A stretch of DNA of 64,000 bases. It comes from Pacificispira sp033344895. GTDB taxonomy: Bacteria > Pseudomonadota > Alphaproteobacteria > UBA8366 > Aestuariispiraceae. This document shows, piece by piece, positions 1 to 13,600 of the stretch. Location: assembly GCA_965229685.1 (NCBI GenBank), contig OZ245920.1:806001-870000 (forward strand), read 5' to 3'. The notes beneath the pieces are model-generated. The model did not search any database and had not been told where the DNA came from. It was given only the letters and a program-made list of their open reading frames with translations. The first letter of the stretch is position 1. Each line of letters begins with the position of its first letter. A program made the translations under genes and the position numbers.

Positions 1-1049
1 GGGTCCGTCGATGAAGACGATCTGGCCGATGGGACGGACGCGACGAAGGAAAGCCTGTCGACGGGTGGCGATCTGGGTCTGGCCGGTGGCCGGGATCTGG
101 TGACCATCGACTATGGCGCGGACGGTCCGGCTGCGGGGGCTCCGGCCTCGCTGGGCTATGGCGACATGGACTGGACGGTGACGGGCCCGGCGGGTCTGAC
201 CAGCCAGGGCGATGCGGTGAGCTACAGCTACGATGCGGGCACGGACACGCTGACGGCGGAAGCCGGCGGTCGTGAAGTGTTCACGGTCGAACTGAACGCC
301 GATGGGTCCTACACCTTCACGCTGAAGGACTCGATCGATCATACCGATGCGAACGGTCAGAACGTCGAGGGTCTGAGCTTCGGCGTCTCGGGCGTGCCGA
401 GCCAGGCGGCCATCGACGCGGTGAAGGACTTCGATCAGGACGCGGCCGACGCACTGTCGGGTCAGACGATCACGCAGAGCTTTGGCGTCGACGTCACCGA
501 CGACGTGCCGGAAGCGATGGCGAACCAGTCTGCGGTCGGTACGGCCGTGACGGGTTCCGTCGATGAAGACGATCTGTCGGACGGTACGGACGGGACGAAG
601 GAAAGCCTGTCGACGGGTGGTGATCTGGGGCTGGCCGGTGGCCGGGATCTGGTAACCATCGACTATGGCGCGGACGGTCCGGCTGCGGGCGCGCCTGCGG
701 CTCTGGGCTATGGCGACATGGACTGGACGGTGACGGGCCCGGCGGGCCTGACCAGCCAGGGCGATGCGGTGAGCTACAGCTACGATGCGGGCACGGACAC
801 GCTGACGGCGGAAGCCGGCGGGCGCGAAGTGTTCACGGTCGAACTGAACGCCGACGGCAGCTACACCTTCACGCTGAAGGACAGCATCGATCATACCGAT
901 GCGAATGGTCAGAACGTCGAGGGTCTGAGCTTCGGCGTCTCGGGCGTGCCGAGCCAGGCTGCCATCGACGCGGTGAAGGACTTCGATCAGGACGCGGCGG
1001 ACGCGCTGTCGGGTCAGACGATCACGCAGAGCTTCGGCGTCGACGTGAC
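1..1049 (+). repeat. Exact long direct repeat, copy A (with 7690-8738)
   Basis: Read base by base, 1-1049 matches 7690-8738 without a difference; the first mismatch is at 1050 against 8739. The copy covers almost two 552-nt (184-residue) DEDDL modules. The match may extend left of the window. A repeat longer than 1 kb can be collapsed or rearranged in a short-read assembly. Confidence 0.95.
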
Positions 1050-1656
1050 CGACGACGTGCCGGAAGCGATGGCGAACCAGGGTGCGGTCGGCACGGCTGT
1101 CACCGGATCCGTCGATGAGGACGATCTTGCGGACGGTACGGACGCGACGAAGGAAAGCCTGTCGACGGGTGGGGATCTGGGGCTGGCCGGTGGCCGGGAT
1201 CTGGTGACCATCGACTATGGCGCGGACGGTCCGGCTGCGGGGGCTCCGGCCTCGCTGGGCTATGGCGACATGGACTGGACTGTGACGGGCCCGGCGGGCC
1301 TGACCAGCCAGGGCGACGCGGTGACCTACAGCTATGATGCGGGCACGGACACGCTGACGGCGGAAGCCGGCGGGCGCGAAGTGTTCACGGTCGAACTGAA
1401 CGCCGACGGCAGCTACACCTTCACGCTGAAGGACAGCATCGATCATACCGATGCGAATGGTCAGAACGTCGAGGGTCTGAGCTTCGGCGTCTCGGGCGTG
1501 CCGAGCCAGGCTGCCATCGACGCGGTGAAGGACTTCGATCAGGACGCGGCAGACGCGCTGTCGGGTCAGACGATCACGCAGAGCTTCGGCGTCGACGTCA
1601 CCGACGATGTGCCGGTGGCTACCGTTCATCAGAATGCGGTCGGCACCGCCGATACC
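1..1656 (+). repeat. Three tandem 552-nt adhesin modules
   Basis: Units begin at 1, 553 and 1105 with the codons for GSVDEDDL, then DLGLAGGRDLVTIDYG, a YGDMDWTVTGPAGLTSQGD segment, AGGREVFTVELNADGS and ITQSFGVDVTDDVP. The period is exactly 184 codons. A related but diverged fourth module starts near 1657. Confidence 0.93.
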
Positions 1657-4600
1657 GCGGGCGTGGACGAGGATGATCTGTCCGGCGGCAACGAGCTGAT
1701 TTCCGGTGCGGACAGCCTGACGGTCGATGTCGCCGACGGGGATGGCAACGATCTCGTGAGTTCCGGTGATCTGGGGCTGGCGGGCCGCGATCTGGTCACC
1801 ATCGATTATGGTGCGGACGGGCCGGCAAACGGCGCGCCGACCGCCCTGCAATACGATGATTTCGACTATGCGATCAGCGTCACCAGCCCGGCACAGCTGA
1901 CCAGCCAGGGCGATGCGGTTTCCACCAGCCAGAACGGCAATGTCCTGACTGGTACGGCGGGCGGACGCGATGTCTTCACGGTCACGCTGAACGGGGACGG
2001 TTCCTTCACGTTCGAACTGCTCGACACGCTGGATCACGAGGCAGGTCAGGGGCAGAACAGCCTGAACCTGCAGTTCGGTCTGACCGGCACGGTGAAGGAT
2101 TCCGTTCTCGACGCGATGGATTTTGACAAGGATGCGGTCGAAGGCCTCGACACCGCAACCATCACGCAGAGCTTCGGCGTCGATGTCACCGATGATATCC
2201 CGGTGGCCAAGAACGACCCGACGGTCTTCGCGATCGAAGGCGGATCCACGGTAGCCGGCAACGTGCTGGCCAATGACAGCTTCGGCGCGGACAGTGAGGG
2301 CGCCAGCCTGACCGCCTTCCGCTATACCAATGCGAACGGCGAATCCGCTACGGCACCGGCCGGCGATACCGTCACGACCCAATACGGTCAATTGACGGTC
2401 AATGCGGACGGGACGTGGAGCTACACGCCGAACGACGAATCGGATCATGCCCCGACCGGGGCGCCGTTGATGGATGGCTTTACCTACACGATCGTTGACG
2501 GCGACGGCGACACCGCCAGCGCCGAGCAGCCGATCAAGGTGCGGGACGATACCCCAACCATCACGATTAACCCGCCGCCTCCGGGCGATCCTAACCTGGG
2601 CACGGACGGTGCCTTCGTCGACGAAGATGACCTGACGCCGGCTCAGGGCGACGGCGAAACCGGCACAGATGGCAGCGGCAGCAGCGCGGTCTCGGGGACT
2701 CTGACCATCGATGGCGGCCAGGACGGCATCGCGTCTGTCGAATTGTCGGTTCCGCCCGAACTCACCGCCATGAATCTGTCTTCCGGCGGGGTCGGTCTGG
2801 TCTACTCGACCTCCCAGGATGGGCAGACGATCACCGCGACGGCCGGTGCCGGTGGGGCAACGGTCTTCACCGTGGCGCTGACCGGGAACGCGACGGACGG
2901 CTATGGCTGGACCTTCGACCTTCTGGACAATCTGGATCATCCGACGGCCACGGCCGAGGATGTGATCTCCGACATCCCGTTCACCGTGACGGTGACGGAT
3001 GGCGATGGGTCTACCGCGTCCGGTACGATTGAGATCGACGTGATCGATGATGTCCCGGAAGCCCGCGATGATGGTGTCTATCGCGTGCAGCAGGCCGGTG
3101 GCACGACCAGCAATGTTGTCGAAGGCAACCTGCTGACCGATAACGACACGGTCGGCGCCGACAGCGAAGGCGCGGCCATCGTCGAGATTTCCTATACCGA
3201 CGAGAATGGCGCGACGCAGACCGCCGCGGTCGATGCGACCAACGGTGTCACTGTCGATACCCAGCACGGGACTCTCACCGTCAACGCCGATGGCAGTTGG
3301 AGCTACACCGCCGACGGCGATGTGCAGAATGTCGGTGGTCAGGATGTCCGTGACGACTTCACCTATACGCTGCAGGACGGCGACGGTGATCAGGACACGG
3401 CCAATGTCGCGGTGGCGATCGGTGACGATGGGCCGAGCATCTACTTCCCGCCGCCGGGCGGTTCGGGCGAACCGACGGCGAAGGGCGGCGGCCTGGTTGA
3501 CGAAGACGATCTGAACCAGCCGGGCGACCTGGTCGACGGGTCTGATCAGAGTGACCCGTCCCTGGTGACGCGTCCGGTTGCGGTGGACTTCGGCGAAGAC
3601 GGGCCGGCGGCGACCGATCCGCTGGTGCTGCAGGATCCGAATGCGGCGGGCGACCCGACGGGTCTGATCGCCAAGGGTCTGACTTCCGGCGGAACGGCGC
3701 TGACCTACAGCCTGTCGGGCAACACGATCACCGCGACGGCGGGTGGCGACACGATCTTCACGATGTCGCTGAACGGCAATCCGACGGACGGTTTCACCTA
3801 CACCTTTGATCTGGTTGGCAATCTGGACCACCCGGCGGGTGACGGCGAGAACCTGATCGAAGACATTCCGTTCGGTCTGATCGCGACCGATGGAGACGGC
3901 TCCACCACGACGGGCGTGATCGAAATCGATGTTCGCGACGATGTTCCGGACGCGAAAGACGATGGCGAATACCGTCTGGATCAGGCCGGGGACAGCACCG
4001 GCAACACTGTTACCGGCAACCTGCTGATCGACAATGACACGCAGGGTGCGGACGGCGCGACGATCACCCAGATTTCCTACACCGACGAGAGCGGCAACAC
4101 GGCGACTGCCGTGGTCGATCCGGTCAACGGCGTCACCGTCGATACGCAATACGGAACGCTGACCGTCGGGGCGGGCGGCGCCTGGACATACACGGCCGAC
4201 ACCGACATCGTGAATGTCAGCGGTCAGGATGTCGAAGACGACTTTAACTACACGTTGACGGATGGGGACGGCGATTCCGATACGGCGACCGTTCACCTGG
4301 TGGTCGGCGACGATGGGCCGAGCATCTACTTCCCGCCGCCGGGCGGTTCGGGCGAACCGACGGCGAAGGGCGGCGGCCTGGTTGACGAAGACGATCTGAA
4401 CCAGCCGGGCGACCTGGTCGACGGGTCTGATCAGAGTGACCCGTCCCTGGTGACGCGTCCGGTTGCGGTGGACTTCGGCGAAGACGGGCCGGCGGCGACC
4501 GATCCGCTGGTGCTGCAGGATCCGAATGCGGCGGGCGACCCGACGGGTCTGATCGCCAAGGGTCTGACTTCCGGCGGAACGGCGCTGACCTACAGCCTGT

Positions 4601-7600
4601 CGGGCAACACGATCACCGCGACGGCGGGTGGCGACACGATCTTCACGATGTCGCTGAACGGCAATCCGACGGACGGTTTCACCTACACCTTTGATCTGGT
4701 TGGCAATCTGGACCACCCGGCGGGCGACGGCGAGAACCTGATCGAGGACATTCCGTTCGGTCTGATCGCGACCGATGGAGACGGCTCCACCACGACGGGC
4801 GTGATCGAAATCGATGTTCGCGACGATGTTCCGGACGCGAAAGACGATGGCGAATACCGTCTGGATCAGGCCGGGGACAGCACCGGCAACACTGTTACCG
4901 GCAACCTGCTGATCGACAATGACACGCAGGGTGCGGACGGCGCGACGATCACCCAGATTTCCTACACCGACGAGAGCGGCAACACGGCGACTGCCGTGGT
5001 CGATCCGGTCAACGGCGTCACCGTCGACACACAGCACGGATCACTGACCGTCGGGGCGGACGGCGCGTGGACTTATACGGCCGATACGGATGTGGTGAAT
5101 GTCGGCGGCCAGGATGTCGAAGACGACTTTAACTACACGTTGACGGATGGGGACGGCGATTCCGACACGGCAACCGTCAACATCGTGATCGGTGATGACG
5201 GACCCGGCATCTACTTCCCGCCGCCGGGCGGTTCGGGCGAGCCGACGGCGAAGGGCGGCGGCCTGGTCGACGAGGACGATCTGGCCAAGCCGACGGATTC
5301 CGTCGACGGCTCCGACCAGAGCGATCCGTCTGTGGTCACGCGTCCGGTTGCCGTCGATTTCGGCAATGACGGGCCGGCGGCCAGCGATGCCCTGCTGTTC
5401 GAGGATCCGAACACGGCGGGCGACCCGTCCGGCCTGATCGGCAAGGGGCTGACCTCCGGCGGACAGGCGCTCAGCTATACGCTGGATGCCTCGGGGACGA
5501 CGATTACGGCGACCGCGGGCGGCGATACCGTCTTCACCATGTCGCTTTCCGGGAATCCGGTCGACGGATACAATTATTCCTTCGATCTGGTCGGTCAGCT
5601 CGACCACGCCACTGGTTTGGGCGAGAACTTGATCGAGGGTATTCCCTTCGCGCTGATTGCCACGGATGGCGACGGTTCGACGGCTCGCGGCATGATCGAG
5701 ATCGACGTGCGCGACGATATGCCGGAAGCCAAGGACGACGGTAGCGTCAAGGCGGAAGAGGGCGGTGCCCCGATCAACGGCAACGTCCTGACGAATGACG
5801 TGGCCGGTGCCGACGGCATCACGCTGACAAGCTTCACCTATAACGACGTCAACGGCGACCCGCAGGTAGCCAATGCCGGCGACACGGTGTCGACCCAGTA
5901 CGGGACATTGACGGTCAATTCGGACGGTTCCTGGACCTATCAGGCCAACCAGGACGTGCCGAACAACGTCGAAAACGACGTCATCGATCCGTTCACCTAC
6001 ACGATTATCGACGGTGACGGTGATACCGATACCGCGACCCAGCGGATCGAGATCGGCGAAGACGTCCCGACCATCACCTTCAAGGAGCCGGGCCAGCCCG
6101 ACGCACCGACGGGCAACCGTTCGGTCGACGAGGACGATCTGGGGACCCAGCCGGGTGATGTCGACAGCGGCACCGACCAGACCGGCGTGTCTTCGGTCAG
6201 CCAGGACATCAATATCGACTTCGGCGATGACGGCGCGGCGGCGACCGATCCGGTGGTCCTGCAGATTCCGCAGGAACTGGTGGATATGGGCCTGACCTCC
6301 GACGGTCAGTCGATCTCCTACACCCTGTCCACCGACGGGATGACGATTTCGGCTTCCAACGGAACCGACACCGTCTTTACCATGACCCTGACCGGCAATC
6401 CGACGGACGGCTACAGCTATACCTTCGATCTGACCGGCAATCTCGACCACCCGACGGGTGCCGGCGAGAATGTCATCGAGGATCTGCCGTTCGATGTCGT
6501 CGTCACCGACGGCAACGGGTCTGAAGCGGTCGGTCGCATCAATATTGATGTGGTGGATGACGTTCCGGAAATGACGCAGGTTTCCGGCCCGATCGCCGCG
6601 CAGTCCGTGACGGTGGATGAAGATGACACAGCCGACGGTACCGACGGCAGCCAGTCGACCTCGGCTACGGGCGCACTGGGGCTCAGTGGCATTGCCTTCA
6701 CGGCGGCGCTCGGTGCCGATGCTGACGGGGCACAGGCTTCCGGCAGTGGCGTGACCTACGATCCTGCGGATCTGACGATCACGGGCCCGGCGGGGCTGAC
6801 CTCCAATGGCGAGGCCATCACCTACAGCCAGACCGGTAACGTTCTGACGGGGTCGGCCAATGGTGAGACAATCTTCACCGTCACCCTGAACGCCGATGAC
6901 AGCTATACGTTTGATCTGCAGGGCAGCATCGATCACGCGGCGGGCAGCGGCGAGAACACCATCGCCCTGAACTTCGGGGTTACCGGCACGGTGACATCGA
7001 ACCAGTCCGTGACCGATGGGGACGGCGATACGGTTTCGGCCGGTGAGGTCCAGATCAGCCATGGTTTCCAGGTGAATGTCGTCGACGATGTGCCGGAAGC
7101 GATGGCGAATCAGTCTGCGGTCGGGACGGCCGTGACGGGTTCCGTCGATGAGGACGATCTGGCGGACGGTACGGACGCGACGAAGGAAAGCCTGTCGACG
7201 GGTGGTGATCTGGGTCTGGCCGGTGGCCGGGATCTGGTGACCATCGACTATGGCGCGGACGGTCCGGCTGCAGGGGCTCCTGCGGCTCTGGGCTATGGCG
7301 ACATGGACTGGACTGTGACGGGCCCGACGGGTCTGACCAGCCAGGGCGACGCGGTGACCTACAGCTACGATGCGGGCACGGACACGCTGACGGCGGAAGC
7401 CGGTGGTCGCGAAGTGTTCACGGTCGAACTGAACGCCGACGGCAGCTACACCTTCACGCTGAAGGACTCGATCGATCATACCGATGCGAATAGTCAGAAT
7501 GTCGAGGGTCTGAGCTTCGGCGTCTCGGGCGTGCCGAGCCAGGCGGCCATCGACGCGGTGAAGGACTTCGATCAGGACGCGGCGGACGCACTGTCGGGTC

Positions 7601-10600
7601 AGACGATCACTCAGAGCTTTGGCGTCGACGTCACTGACGATGTGCCGGAAGCGATGGCGAACCAGAGCGCGGTCGGTACGGCTGTCACCGGGTCCGTCGA
7701 TGAAGACGATCTGGCCGATGGGACGGACGCGACGAAGGAAAGCCTGTCGACGGGTGGCGATCTGGGTCTGGCCGGTGGCCGGGATCTGGTGACCATCGAC
7801 TATGGCGCGGACGGTCCGGCTGCGGGGGCTCCGGCCTCGCTGGGCTATGGCGACATGGACTGGACGGTGACGGGCCCGGCGGGTCTGACCAGCCAGGGCG
7901 ATGCGGTGAGCTACAGCTACGATGCGGGCACGGACACGCTGACGGCGGAAGCCGGCGGTCGTGAAGTGTTCACGGTCGAACTGAACGCCGATGGGTCCTA
8001 CACCTTCACGCTGAAGGACTCGATCGATCATACCGATGCGAACGGTCAGAACGTCGAGGGTCTGAGCTTCGGCGTCTCGGGCGTGCCGAGCCAGGCGGCC
8101 ATCGACGCGGTGAAGGACTTCGATCAGGACGCGGCCGACGCACTGTCGGGTCAGACGATCACGCAGAGCTTTGGCGTCGACGTCACCGACGACGTGCCGG
8201 AAGCGATGGCGAACCAGTCTGCGGTCGGTACGGCCGTGACGGGTTCCGTCGATGAAGACGATCTGTCGGACGGTACGGACGGGACGAAGGAAAGCCTGTC
8301 GACGGGTGGTGATCTGGGGCTGGCCGGTGGCCGGGATCTGGTAACCATCGACTATGGCGCGGACGGTCCGGCTGCGGGCGCGCCTGCGGCTCTGGGCTAT
8401 GGCGACATGGACTGGACGGTGACGGGCCCGGCGGGCCTGACCAGCCAGGGCGATGCGGTGAGCTACAGCTACGATGCGGGCACGGACACGCTGACGGCGG
8501 AAGCCGGCGGGCGCGAAGTGTTCACGGTCGAACTGAACGCCGACGGCAGCTACACCTTCACGCTGAAGGACAGCATCGATCATACCGATGCGAATGGTCA
8601 GAACGTCGAGGGTCTGAGCTTCGGCGTCTCGGGCGTGCCGAGCCAGGCTGCCATCGACGCGGTGAAGGACTTCGATCAGGACGCGGCGGACGCGCTGTCG
8701 GGTCAGACGATCACGCAGAGCTTCGGCGTCGACGTGACGGACGATGTGCCGGTGGCTGTCGTGGATGTTTCCGGCGTTCAAGGGGCGGAGTCTGTCTCGG
8801 TCGATGAGGACGATCTGGCCGACGGCACCGACGATACGAAGGAAAGCCTGTCGGCCACGGGCAATCTGGGCTTCGGTTCCGGCGATCTGATCAGCGTCGA
8901 TTACGGTGCGGACGGCCCGGCTGACGCGAATGCGCCGACCGGCCTGACTGCGGCGGATCTGGACTTCACCTTCGTCAATCTGCCGACGGCGCTGACCAGC
9001 AATGGCGATGCCATTACCTTCACGCAGTCGAACGGTGTTTTGACCGCTACGGCCGATGCGGGCGGGGCGAATGAGCGCCCGGTCTTCACTGTGTCCATCG
9101 ACGCAACGACGGGCGAGTACACCTTCACGCTGCAGGATGCGCTGGACCACCAGGATGCCAACGGCCAGAACATCGAAGGGCTGACCTTCAACATCGAAGG
9201 TCGTCCGAACGCGGCCGCCCTGGCCGAGAAGGACTTCGATCAGGATGCCATCGAAGGGCTGGCGGATGCGGTGGTGCCGCAGAGCTTCGGCGTCGACATT
9301 GTCGATGACGTGCCGGTGGCGACGGTCAACGAACTGACGACCAGCGGCCCGACCATCAAGACCGGGCGGGTCGATACCGAAACCTACGACGATCCGGATA
9401 CCGGCTTCACCGTTTCGGCACGCCAGATCGACGGAAACGGCAACCTGACGAGCCTGTCGGCGAACAACATCTCGGTCGGCAATTCGACTGCGGGTCCTGG
9501 CCTGGGCGTCAAGGGATCACCGGAATCCGGTGTCGCCGGGCAGCTCGGCTACGATCCGACGGAAGCGATCTCCGAACAGTTGGTGGTCGATTTCGACTAT
9601 GACGTCACTGGGGTGACCTTTACCGTCGCGAACCTGTTCAACAACGAGTTCCGCGAGGGCGAAGGCGTTGAACAGGGTCATTGGGCCGCCTACAAGGACG
9701 GTCAACTGGTTGCCGAAGGTGATTTCACCGCCAATGTCGGCAGCAATCAGGGCAGCTATGACATCAACCTGCCGGAAGGCGTGACGATCGACCAACTGGT
9801 CTTCTCCGCGACACCGTATGCCCAGGGCATTCCGGATGGGGAGGACGGTCAGACGACGACCCAGGACAGTTCCGACTACTGGATCACCGGGATCGACTTC
9901 ACCTATATCGATCCGGACGGCACGGGCACGGGCGGGTCCGAGGTTACCGGCCAGACGGTCGTGGTGGACGAGGACGATCTGTCCGACGGTTCCGACACGG
10001 ACAAGGAAAGCCTGAGCGCGATCGGCGACCTCAACCTCGCCGGCGAAGATCTGATTTCCATCGATTACGGCGCGGACGGTCCGGCCCCGGGTGCACCGAC
10101 GGCGCTGCAATACGGCGATCTGAACTTCAGCTTCGACATGGCCAGCCTGCCGACCGGTCTGACGGCCGCCGGCGACGCGGTTACCTTCACGCAGGATAAC
10201 GGCGTCCTGACGGCTATCGCCGATGCAGGCGGGGCTGATGAGCGCCCGGTCTTCACCGTGACGCTGAATCCGGACGCGACCTATACGTTCCAACTGATGG
10301 ACCAGCTGGATCATCCGCAGTTCACGGCGGAAGACGTTCTGACCTTCGACTTCACCATCCTGGGCGTTCCGAAGGACGGAGTCGGCGGTACCGATTTCGA
10401 CCTCGATCCGGCTTCGCTGGATGGTCTGGTCTTCGAACACGGTTTCTCGGTCCAGGTCGTCGACGACGTCCCGGTGGCGGTCGACGACAATGCCGGCCCG
10501 GTCGAGGAAGGCCAGTCGGTCAGCGGAAATCTGGTGGATTCGAACGACATTCCGGGTGCGGATGGCGCATCGGTCACCGAAATTGCCTATACCGACGAGA

Positions 10601-13600
10601 ACGGTGCACCGGCCACGGCCACGGTCGATCCGGTCAACGGCGCCACGGTCACCACGGCGACTGGCAGCCTGACGGTTCAGGCCGACGGCAGCTACACCTT
10701 CACGACGGCGCAGGACGCGGTCACGGGCTCGCAATCGGTGACCGAAAGCTTCACCTACACCCTGACCGACGGGGATGGCGACCAGGATACGGCGGTCCTT
10801 ACGGTGACGATCACCGATGATGACGAGCCGACGATCGAGATATCCTACCCGGGTGCCAATGCGGACAGCGCGGTCGTGGACGAAGACGATCTGGGCAGCG
10901 AGGCAGGCGACCTGGCCGACGGTTCCGATCAGAGCCAGGTCTCGTCCGTCAGTGGCGGCCTCAACATCGATACCGGCGATGACGGCTTCGGCTCCATCGC
11001 CCTGTCGATCCCGCAGGAACTGCAGGATATGGGCCTGACCTCCGGCGGTGAGGCGGTCAGCTACACCCTGTCCGGCGACGGTCAGACGATCACTGCCTCG
11101 GCGGATGGTCAGGATGTCTTTACGCTGACCCTGACCGGCAATGCGACGGACGGATTCGGCTGGACCTTCGATCTGACCGGACAGCTCGATCATCCTGCCG
11201 GCGCGGGCGAGAACACGATTGCCGGCATGCCCTTCGGCGTGACGGTGACCGATGCCGATGGCGACGCCGCCAGTGCCACGATCCGGGTCGACGTTGTGGA
11301 CGATGTCCCGGTCGCGAACGATGACGGGACGGTCACGCTGTCGGAGGGCAACGAGACGGTCACCGGCAATGTTATGTCGAACGATGTCGAGGGCGCGGAT
11401 GGTGCGGTCGTTACCTCCTTCACCTACACGGCGGAGGACGGCACGACGCAGACCGGTGCTGTCGGTGTCCAGGTGGACACGCAGTACGGCACGCTGACGG
11501 TCAATGCCGACGGCTCCTACACCTACACGAGCGATGCGGCCGAAGATCACGTCGACGGTCAGCCGCTGACGGATTCGTTCACCTACACGATCACGGATGC
11601 GGATGGCGACACGTCGTCGGCCACGCAGGCCTTCACGATCGAGGATGACGGTCCGACGATCGACCCGCCGACGCCGGAACCGCCGAACCCGCCGGAACCG
11701 CCGCCCCCGGGCGAGCCGCCGGTAGGTGAGGAAGATCCGGATCATCCGGAGATCGGCATCAATGCCGGGCGCGTCGATGAAGACGACCTGGCCGATGGTT
11801 CGGACACGTCGAAGGAGCCGACCACGGCAACCGGCACGCTGACCATCGATGGTGGTGCGGATGGCGTTGCCTCCGTGGAGTTCACCAATACGGCGCAACT
11901 GCCGAGCCTGACTTCGGGCGGTGTGGCGATCGAGTACACGCTGTCCAATGACGGTCAGACGATCACCGGTTCCGCAGGGGGCGAGTCCGTCTTCACGATG
12001 GCGCTGACCAATGGCGGCACGGGCTACAGCTTTGAAGTGCTGGGCACGATCGACCATCCGGAAGGCCAGGATCAGAATGAAGTCGACCTGCCATTCACGG
12101 TTACCGTGACGGATGGGGACGGTTCGACGGCCAGTGCCACTTTCCATATCTCCGTTGTGGACGATGTCCCGACGGCGGTGGATGACGCGACGGTCACGCT
12201 GTCTGAGGGCAACGAGACGGTCACCGGCAATGTTATGTCGAACGATGTCGAGGGCGCGGATGGTGCGGTCGTCACCTCCTTCACCTACACGGCGGAGGAC
12301 GGCACGTCGCAAACCGGTTCTGTCGGTGTCCAGGTGGACACGCAGTACGGCACGCTGACGGTCAATGCCGACGGCTCCTACACCTACACGAGCGATGCGA
12401 ATGAAGCGCATACGGACGGCCAGCCGCTGACCGAAGGCTTCACCTACACGATCACCGATGCGGATGGAGACAGTTCTTCGGCGGTCCAGGCCTTCACGAT
12501 CAAGGATACGGGCCCGACGATCGACCCGCCGACGCCGGAACCGCCGAACCCGCCGGAACCGCCGCCCCCGGGCGAGCCGCCGGTTGGTGAGGAAGATCCG
12601 GATCATCCGGAGATCGGTATCAATGCCGGCCGTGTGAACGAGAATGACCTCGCGGACGGTTCCGACACCGACAAGGAAAGCACGACCGTCACGGGCGAGT
12701 TGAACATCGACTACGGCAATGACGGTCCGGGTGGTGTTGCGTTCACCAACGAAGGCGACCTGCCGGCGCTGACGTCGAACGGTGTCCCGATCACCTATTC
12801 GAACGATGGTGGAACGATTACCGGCATGGCCGGCGGCACGACCATCTTCACGATGACGCTGACGGGCGGCGGTACGGGCTATGCGTTCGAACTGACCGGT
12901 CAGATTGATCATCCGGAAGGCGACGGTACGAATGAAGTCGACCTGCCGTTCACGGTGACGGTGACCGACAGCGACGGGTCGACGGCGTCGAACACGTTCC
13001 ACATCTCGGTCGTGGACGATGTCCCGACCGCAGTGGATGACCCGACCAAGACGCTGCAAGAAGGCGGCGAATCCGTCTCCGGCAACGTCATGGATAACGA
13101 CATCCGCGGTGCGGACGATCCGGTCACGGTGACGGAGATCACCTATACGGATGAAAGCGGCCAGCAGGTGACGACGGCGGTGGATCCGGTCAACGGGGTC
13201 ACGGTCGACACGCAATACGGCTCGCTGACCATCGCGTCGGATGGTTCGTATACCTACACGTCCGATGCGAACGAGACCCATACGGACGGCCAGCCGCTGA
13301 CCGAAGGCTTCACTTACACGATTACCGACAATGACGGCGACAGTTCTTCGGCGGTCCAGGCCTTCACGATCACCGATGATGGTCCCACGATCACGCCGCC
13401 GACGCCTCCGACCTCGCCGCCCCCGGGTGACGAGAATGATCCGTCCATCGGGGCCGGTGAATTCCTGGTCGACGAAGACGATCTGGGCAGCGAAGCGGGC
13501 GATCTGGCGACCGGCTCGGACGGCAGTCAGGATAGTTCGACCTCCGGTACGCTGGATATCGACGGCGGAGCTGATGGCATTGCCAGTGTTGTGCTGAGCA

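Noticed and set aside
1..8800. Long spaced repeats that could suggest a CRISPR array
   Set aside because: The repeat units are 552-885 bp, in codon register, and code for protein modules; there are no short repeats with unique spacers.
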